Shown piece by piece: positions 58,233-64,000 of a stretch of 64,000 nucleotides of DNA. Every line of letters starts with the position of its first letter. The first letter of the stretch is position 1. The DNA lies in NCBI GenBank assembly GCA_019638455.1, contig JAHBTU010000003.1, positions 992,001 through 1,056,000 on the forward strand, in the 5' to 3' direction. The notes beneath the pieces were generated by a model. That model saw only the letters and a program-made list of their open reading frames with translations. It made no database searches and was not told the origin of the DNA. This DNA comes from Saprospiraceae bacterium (GTDB lineage: Bacteria > Bacteroidota > Bacteroidia > Chitinophagales > Saprospiraceae). The translations under genes were made by a program, and so were the position numbers.

Positions 58233-58369
58233 TAAGAGACTAAATTTCCTCACCCTTGCTTTGCTCCCGGTGGCGTTTCAATTCCAATCTGGTGCGATTA
58301 AGAGCAAACGCGGCCAACCCGCCGGCGACGGCGACAAAGGTTTCAATTCCAATCTGGTGCGATTAAGAG

Positions 58370-59122
58370 TAACTTTGTGGCTGTAAAAGCGCAACATAGA
58401 GCCGTTTCAATTCCAATCTGGTGCGATTAAGAGTCGGCCAGATGGCCTCCAAAGGGACGGTGCAGGCGTTTCAATTCCAATCTGGTGCGATTAAGAGCAA
58501 GCGCAACTCCAAGAGTTTCAGGTCAAACAGGCGTTTCAATTCCAATCTGGTGCGATTAAGAGCCAACACCACCGCCAACCAGATTGACGTGGACGTGGGT
58601 TTCAATTCCAATCTGGTGCGATTAAGAGCGGGTGTGCGGTCGCGCCACACGTATATCTGGCCATGTTTCAATTCCAATCTGGTGCGATTAAGAGTTTCGT
58701 GTGCTCATCGTGGCCGACCGGCGCGAATGTTTCAATTCCAATCTGGTGCGATTAAGAGTAAAATCGCGTTACAGTAAAAAAAAATTTGTTCAATGGTTTC
58801 AATTCCAATCTGGTGCGATTAAGAGCCTGCTCAGCATGTGGGTCGGTTACTCGAAAAAGTTGGGTTTCAATTCCAATCTGGTGCGATTAAGAGTAACTTT
58901 GTGGCTGTAAAAGCGCAACATAGAGCCGTTTCAATTCCAATCTGGTGCGATTAAGAGTCGGCCAGATGGCCTCCAAAGGGACGGTGCAGGCGTTTCAATT
59001 CCAATCTGGTGCGATTAAGAGCAAGCGCAACTCCAAGAGTTTCAGGTCAAACAGGCGTTTCAATTCCAATCTGGTGCGATTAAGAGCCAACACCACCGCC
59101 AACCAGATTGACGTGGACGTGG
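58370..59122. repeat. Four-spacer block duplicated within the CRISPR array
   Basis: Four consecutive spacers occur twice: 58370-58598 and 58894-59122, 524 bp apart, or eight repeat units. Spacers and order are identical. Between them lie four unique spacers. Confidence 0.95.
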
Positions 59123-60272
59123 GTTTCAATTCCAATCTGGTGCGATTAAGAGCTTGAGGCCGGTTCCGTGCTGTGGACATTGGGAAAGTTTCAATTCCAA
59201 TCTGGTGCGATTAAGAGTGCTGGCTCCGGTGAAATGGCTGCACACGCAGTTTTGTTTCAATTCCAATCTGGTGCGATTAAGAGCCTTCGAGGATGTGCCG
59301 ACCGCAGCCATTGCCATCCAGTTTCAATTCCAATCTGGTGCGATTAAGAGAGTTGCCGCCAACGGTAAATCTTGGTGCCTTCCTCGTGTTTCAATTCCAA
59401 TCTGGTGCGATTAAGAGTCGAGAGTTCGGCCAAAGTGCTGGAAGACACGGCCTGTTTCAATTCCAATCTGGTGCGATTAAGAGCCGCTTCCTCTGCCTCG
59501 CCTTTGGGAGCGAGGCCGTGTTTCAATTCCAATCTGGTGCGATTAAGAGAATTCGACCCATACACCTCTCAGCGGCTGCCCGATGGTTTCAATTCCAATC
59601 TGGTGCGATTAAGAGACATTATCCCTGTGGTCGAGTTAGTGCTGCTTAGTCGGTTTCAATTCCAATCTGGTGCGATTAAGAGGTTTCAACCTTTCCGAAA
59701 GTTCGATGCTCACGCTATGTTTCAATTCCAATCTGGTGCGATTAAGAGTTGAATCCGGTGAATGTTCGGGGCTTTCTCAACGAGTTTCAATTCCAATCTG
59801 GTGCGATTAAGAGTCGTTGTTAGGGTTATCCCTGAACCTTCGACAAGTGTTTCAATTCCAATCTGGTGCGATTAAGAGTATTTGTGTACGAGGTTGTGCC
59901 GGAATGAGCATAGGTTGTTTCAATTCCAATCTGGTGCGATTAAGAGCAAGGCGTGACAATATCACGCAAGGTCGTGCCGACGTTTCAATTCCAATCTGGT
60001 GCGATTAAGAGGGTTACTTTTGTAACACATTTAAAGAAAAGAACAAGTTTCAATTCCAATCTGGTGCGATTAAGAGAGCGTGTTGGTGAGTAGTTGACCC
60101 ATAGGGCATAAAGTTTCAATTCCAATCTGGTGCGATTAAGAGGTTTTTACCCCCGCTTTCGTCTGCGTATATGTCCAGTTTCAATTCCAATCTGGTGCGA
60201 TTAAGAGTATTTCAAACACGCCGGGCAAGAGAAGCCAAACCTGTTTCAATTCCAATCTGGTGCGATTAAGAG

Positions 60273-60306
60273 AAGGAAAGCCCGGTTAATATCTAACCGG
60301 CTTTTT
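60273..60306. other. CRISPR spacer containing terminator-like hairpin
   Basis: The 34-bp spacer after the repeat at 60243 contains AAAGCCCGGTTA and its near-complement TAACCGGCTTT around a 5-base loop, followed on the plus strand by a T run that extends into the repeat. It has the form of a phage or host Rho-independent terminator. Confidence 0.8.
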
Positions 60307-63300
60307 GTTTCAATTCCAATCTGGTGCGATTAAGAGCAGGAAGGGCGGCAAAAGAGGTGATTGCCCTGATGTTTCAATTCCAATCTGGTGCGATTAAGAG
60401 TTGTTGTAAAAGCCTGCCGTATTGGATTGTTCGAGTTTCAATTCCAATCTGGTGCGATTAAGAGCAGTCACAGGGTATTACTCCAACATGGAGTACAAGT
60501 TTCAATTCCAATCTGGTGCGATTAAGAGTAACAACGTCGGCAGGACTTTCCATTACCGACCATGTTTCAATTCCAATCTGGTGCGATTAAGAGTTTCCTG
60601 ATTATTCACTCTTAAACGCGATACGCAAGTTTCAATTCCAATCTGGTGCGATTAAGAGCGTAGCGCCGCGATGCTGTCCTTTGGCAAAGACGCGTTTCAA
60701 TTCCAATCTGGTGCGATTAAGAGCCAAATGCCCTGCAACAAACTCTGCCGGACTTTCAAGTTTCAATTCCAATCTGGTGCGATTAAGAGTGTTTAAGGCG
60801 CTCGCTCAAAAGGTTCAACACTTGTGTTTCAATTCCAATCTGGTGCGATTAAGAGCGACGGCAAGGGCAAAATCGGTTGCGGTTTGGCCTTGTTTCAATT
60901 CCAATCTGGTGCGATTAAGAGGTTGACAAGCGCACATCATTTGACGTTGCCGAACTGGTTTCAATTCCAATCTGGTGCGATTAAGAGAATTTCAATTGCC
61001 GCGTTCATTGGCAGACGTTCCGTGTTTCAATTCCAATCTGGTGCGATTAAGAGGAATGTCACGGGCGAATTTGCGAATGTGTTTCGGCAGTTTCAATTCC
61101 AATCTGGTGCGATTAAGAGAATCAATGCCGATTGTTTCACCAAACCGCAATTCGAGTTTCAATTCCAATCTGGTGCGATTAAGAGAACCGGCGAACGAAC
61201 CCGGTTTGTTGAAGCGACAATGTTTCAATTCCAATCTGGTGCGATTAAGAGCCCGCACATTTTCGACGTGTTTTCAAAGGCCATTCGGTTTCAATTCCAA
61301 TCTGGTGCGATTAAGAGCATTTTGCGGGCGGGTTTTTGTGCCGTTGGTTGGACGTGTTTCAATTCCAATCTGGTGCGATTAAGAGTTGACAAGTTCAAAC
61401 GGTTGCACCCGAACAACGGGTTTCAATTCCAATCTGGTGCGATTAAGAGTACGACGGCGGGTTGAATCACATCGCCAAAAAATGTTTCAATTCCAATCTG
61501 GTGCGATTAAGAGCGGCGGCTCTGGATGCCTTCGCCGTAGTAATAGGCGTTTCAATTCCAATCTGGTGCGATTAAGAGCTTAATTAAACACACGAAATGG
61601 AGCCAAGATTTTTAAGTTTCAATTCCAATCTGGTGCGATTAAGAGGTGAGGTCTCCGAGCGTGGCGTTCACGCCGTCTACGTGTTTCAATTCCAATCTGG
61701 TGCGATTAAGAGCAACACCCAAAAAGAACTCGACTTTGAAACCGGCGAGTTTCAATTCCAATCTGGTGCGATTAAGAGCGTGTGGGCGTGTGTCCTTGGC
61801 AGGTTTTTGACCGTGTTTCAATTCCAATCTGGTGCGATTAAGAGGACTTTTTCTCTGACCTTGTAAATAAAATCCGAAAGTTTCAATTCCAATCTGGTGC
61901 GATTAAGAGCGGGAAGTGGCGCGAGTGGCGGGCGCTCAAAGGTTTGTTTCAATTCCAATCTGGTGCGATTAAGAGGGAAGGAGAGAAATTTGTAAGAATA
62001 TCCAACGAAATGTTTCAATTCCAATCTGGTGCGATTAAGAGCGTGCCGACAAAAACGCTGGAACATGAAACGACCTTTGTTTCAATTCCAATCTGGTGCG
62101 ATTAAGAGGCTTTCTGCGCTCGGTGGACTTTGGCGAGCAGGTGCGTTTCAATTCCAATCTGGTGCGATTAAGAGTCTGCAACGCCAGATGCAACGCACGA
62201 AACGGTAATGTTTCAATTCCAATCTGGTGCGATTAAGAGAAAACGGCGCTTACGGAGAACTCCACCGCACGACCCTGTTTCAATTCCAATCTGGTGCGAT
62301 TAAGAGTTCTCCGAATCCGGGCGGAACCAACGCTCAGGCAAGTTTCAATTCCAATCTGGTGCGATTAAGAGGTTTTGGGACGAAGAAGAAAACCAAACGA
62401 AGGAAGGTTTCAATTCCAATCTGGTGCGATTAAGAGACCGGGCGATTTCCGTTAGAATTGTGCGAAATAATGTTTCAATTCCAATCTGGTGCGATTAAGA
62501 GCAAAAAAACTGGGGTCGAATACCCGGCTCTTAGCGAGTTTCAATTCCAATCTGGTGCGATTAAGAGCATTCTGATTAGAAACGGGAACTCTTTCGTGAC
62601 GATGTTTCAATTCCAATCTGGTGCGATTAAGAGTATCAAAGTATTTGCCAAGACCGGCACGACGAACGCGTTTCAATTCCAATCTGGTGCGATTAAGAGG
62701 TTCACGTCCAGCGCCTCGGCGGGCGCGACGGTGTGTTTCAATTCCAATCTGGTGCGATTAAGAGGTAAACAACCCCCGGTATAGTGTTCAAACCCATATG
62801 TTTCAATTCCAATCTGGTGCGATTAAGAGCGGATACATTTCCTGCATCAAGGAAGGGCAGCAATGTTTCAATTCCAATCTGGTGCGATTAAGAGGAGAAA
62901 TGACAACCGACTTGGCAGCCTACGAAATGTTTCAATTCCAATCTGGTGCGATTAAGAGTTCAAACTTGAAAAGGTCGGTGAGCATACGGCGGCAAGTTTC
63001 AATTCCAATCTGGTGCGATTAAGAGCGTGTTGAAATTCTTCTCTATTACCTTCTGCCCTTTCTGTTTCAATTCCAATCTGGTGCGATTAAGAGCTGATAA
63101 AATGGTCGAGGGCTTGCAAAGCCGAATCTGTTTCAATTCCAATCTGGTGCGATTAAGAGAGAATTGACCAACTAACTGAATCGTTAATCAACAAAGTTTC
63201 AATTCCAATCTGGTGCGATTAAGAGAGTTTCGACAAGGGACGCGACTTGAAGGGCGCAGCCAGTTTCAATTCCAATCTGGTGCGATTAAGAGCCTCCGGG

Positions 63301-64000
63301 GAAAAGAAATTGTCCTTGTATGTTGTCTGTTTCAATTCCAATCTGGTGCGATTAAGAGTTATTACTTTCATCACTTATTCGAGTGGCCTTCAAAGTTTCA
63401 ATTCCAATCTGGTGCGATTAAGAGGGCGTAGCCAAAGCCTCAAGGAGTGGCATAAAGAAGTTTCAATTCCAATCTGGTGCGATTAAGAGTTTTGGGGTTT
63501 GCCTCACGTTGGAGTTCCTGCAAAAGTTTCAATTCCAATCTGGTGCGATTAAGAGTTCATGGATTCGAGGCTTTTGTAATCCGGGACTTGTGTTTCAATT
63601 CCAATCTGGTGCGATTAAGAGCCTGTACAACATACCCTCTTTTCCTCAAGGAAGAAAGTTTCAATTCCAATCTGGTGCGATTAAGAGCCCAACGCTCGTC
63701 CACCAGTACAAAGGCGGCGGCATGTTTCAATTCCAATCTGGTGCGATTAAGAGAAACCTGACGACAAGAAGAAAAAGAAGAAAAAACAAGTTTCAATTCC
63801 AATCTGGTGCGATTAAGAGCCAGCGTTTCAGCATCAATGCTTTGCGCGTAGGCAGTTTCAATTCCAATCTGGTGCGATTAAGAGTAGGCAGTTTCAGGAT
63901 GCGAAAACCGAAGCCCAAAACGGTTTCAATTCCAATCTGGTGCGATTAAGAGGCTGCCACAATGGGCGGGCATCGCCGGAGCCGACGCGTTTCAATTCCA

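Larger units (their letters stand above)
55449..64000 (-). CRISPR. CRISPR array, 98 repeats counted, open at right edge
   Basis: Repeat of 30 bp starting GTTTCAATTCC and ending GATTAAGAG on the plus strand (first copy 55449-55478, last partial copy from 63989). I count 98 repeats and 97 spacers of 34-38 bp, period 64-68 bp. Repeats are almost invariant. Two are split by IS630 copies. The reverse complement ends ATTGAAAC, the conserved crRNA 5' handle, so transcription is probably leftward from a leader beyond 64,000. Such repeats occur with type I-B and type III systems, but no cas gene lies in the window, so type is undecided. I marked the strand by this inference. Confidence 0.97.

Noticed and set aside
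55449..64000. Open frames of 60-220 codons through the CRISPR array, with recurring FQFQSGAIKS, FNSNLVRLR and LNRTRLELK
   Set aside because: They are the six-frame translations of the 30-bp repeat; no start signals, and spacers change the frame.

Overview
The window comes from a member of the Bacteroidota, most likely a Saprospiria-type gliding or filamentous bacterium. Evidence: three secreted proteins end in type IX secretion sorting domains (two gliding-type 'type B', one 'type A'). There is also a GldC gliding protein, a TonB-dependent receptor with a carboxypeptidase-like N-terminal domain, EGF-like and SprB-like modules, a short CarB, and promoter elements resembling the Bacteroidota TAnnTTTG box. 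No rRNA or tRNA gene was found.

Layout. 0-13.4 kb: chromosomal genes in short transcription units: small hypotheticals (two broken), an EGF-like lipoprotein, a 2Fe-2S ferredoxin, a polytopic membrane protein, an AddB-like nuclease, gldC, a broken Uma2 nuclease, an MsbA-like ABC exporter, a flavin monooxygenase and an ankyrin protein. 12.5-20.8 kb: carB followed downstream, on the same strand, by four small gene cassettes. Cassettes 1-3 are each closed by a partial copy of the carB 3' end (17127-17213, 14361-14476, 13750-13826), and cassette 4 begins at the third copy. They hold a HigBA toxin-antitoxin pair, a BglII-like restriction-modification pair, an unknown 175-residue protein, and a membrane/ankyrin pair. 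The copies differ from the live carB end almost only at synonymous positions, so they look like former functional carB ends displaced by successive insertions. I consider this the most unusual structure in the window. In the restriction cassette the endonuclease has ATA where its start codon should be, and the methyltransferase is split by an IS630 element.

20.8-33 kb: 10-bp tandem arrays around a four-helix-bundle gene, then housekeeping and envelope genes (SH3 protein, TonB receptor, MarR regulator, DUF1761 protein, RNase R, LolA-like protein, ABC permease, sterol desaturase-like enzyme, LysE exporter). 33-52 kb: very large secreted proteins: a 2198-residue adhesin with 18 Ig-like modules, a 1738-residue P-domain protein, a subtilisin-like protease and a 1096-residue beta-propeller protein. 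52-55.1 kb: a lone phage-type tail-tube protein, a class III cyclase and a TlpA-like thioredoxin.

55.4-64 kb: a CRISPR array running off the right edge. I count 98 repeats of 30 bp (the last one partial). Two inverted 1081-bp IS630 copies sit in it, both inserted at the same TA inside the repeat. The repeat's reverse complement ends in ATTGAAAC, the usual crRNA handle, so the array is probably read leftward from a leader and cas genes beyond 64,000. A block of four spacers is duplicated exactly. No cas gene lies in the window.
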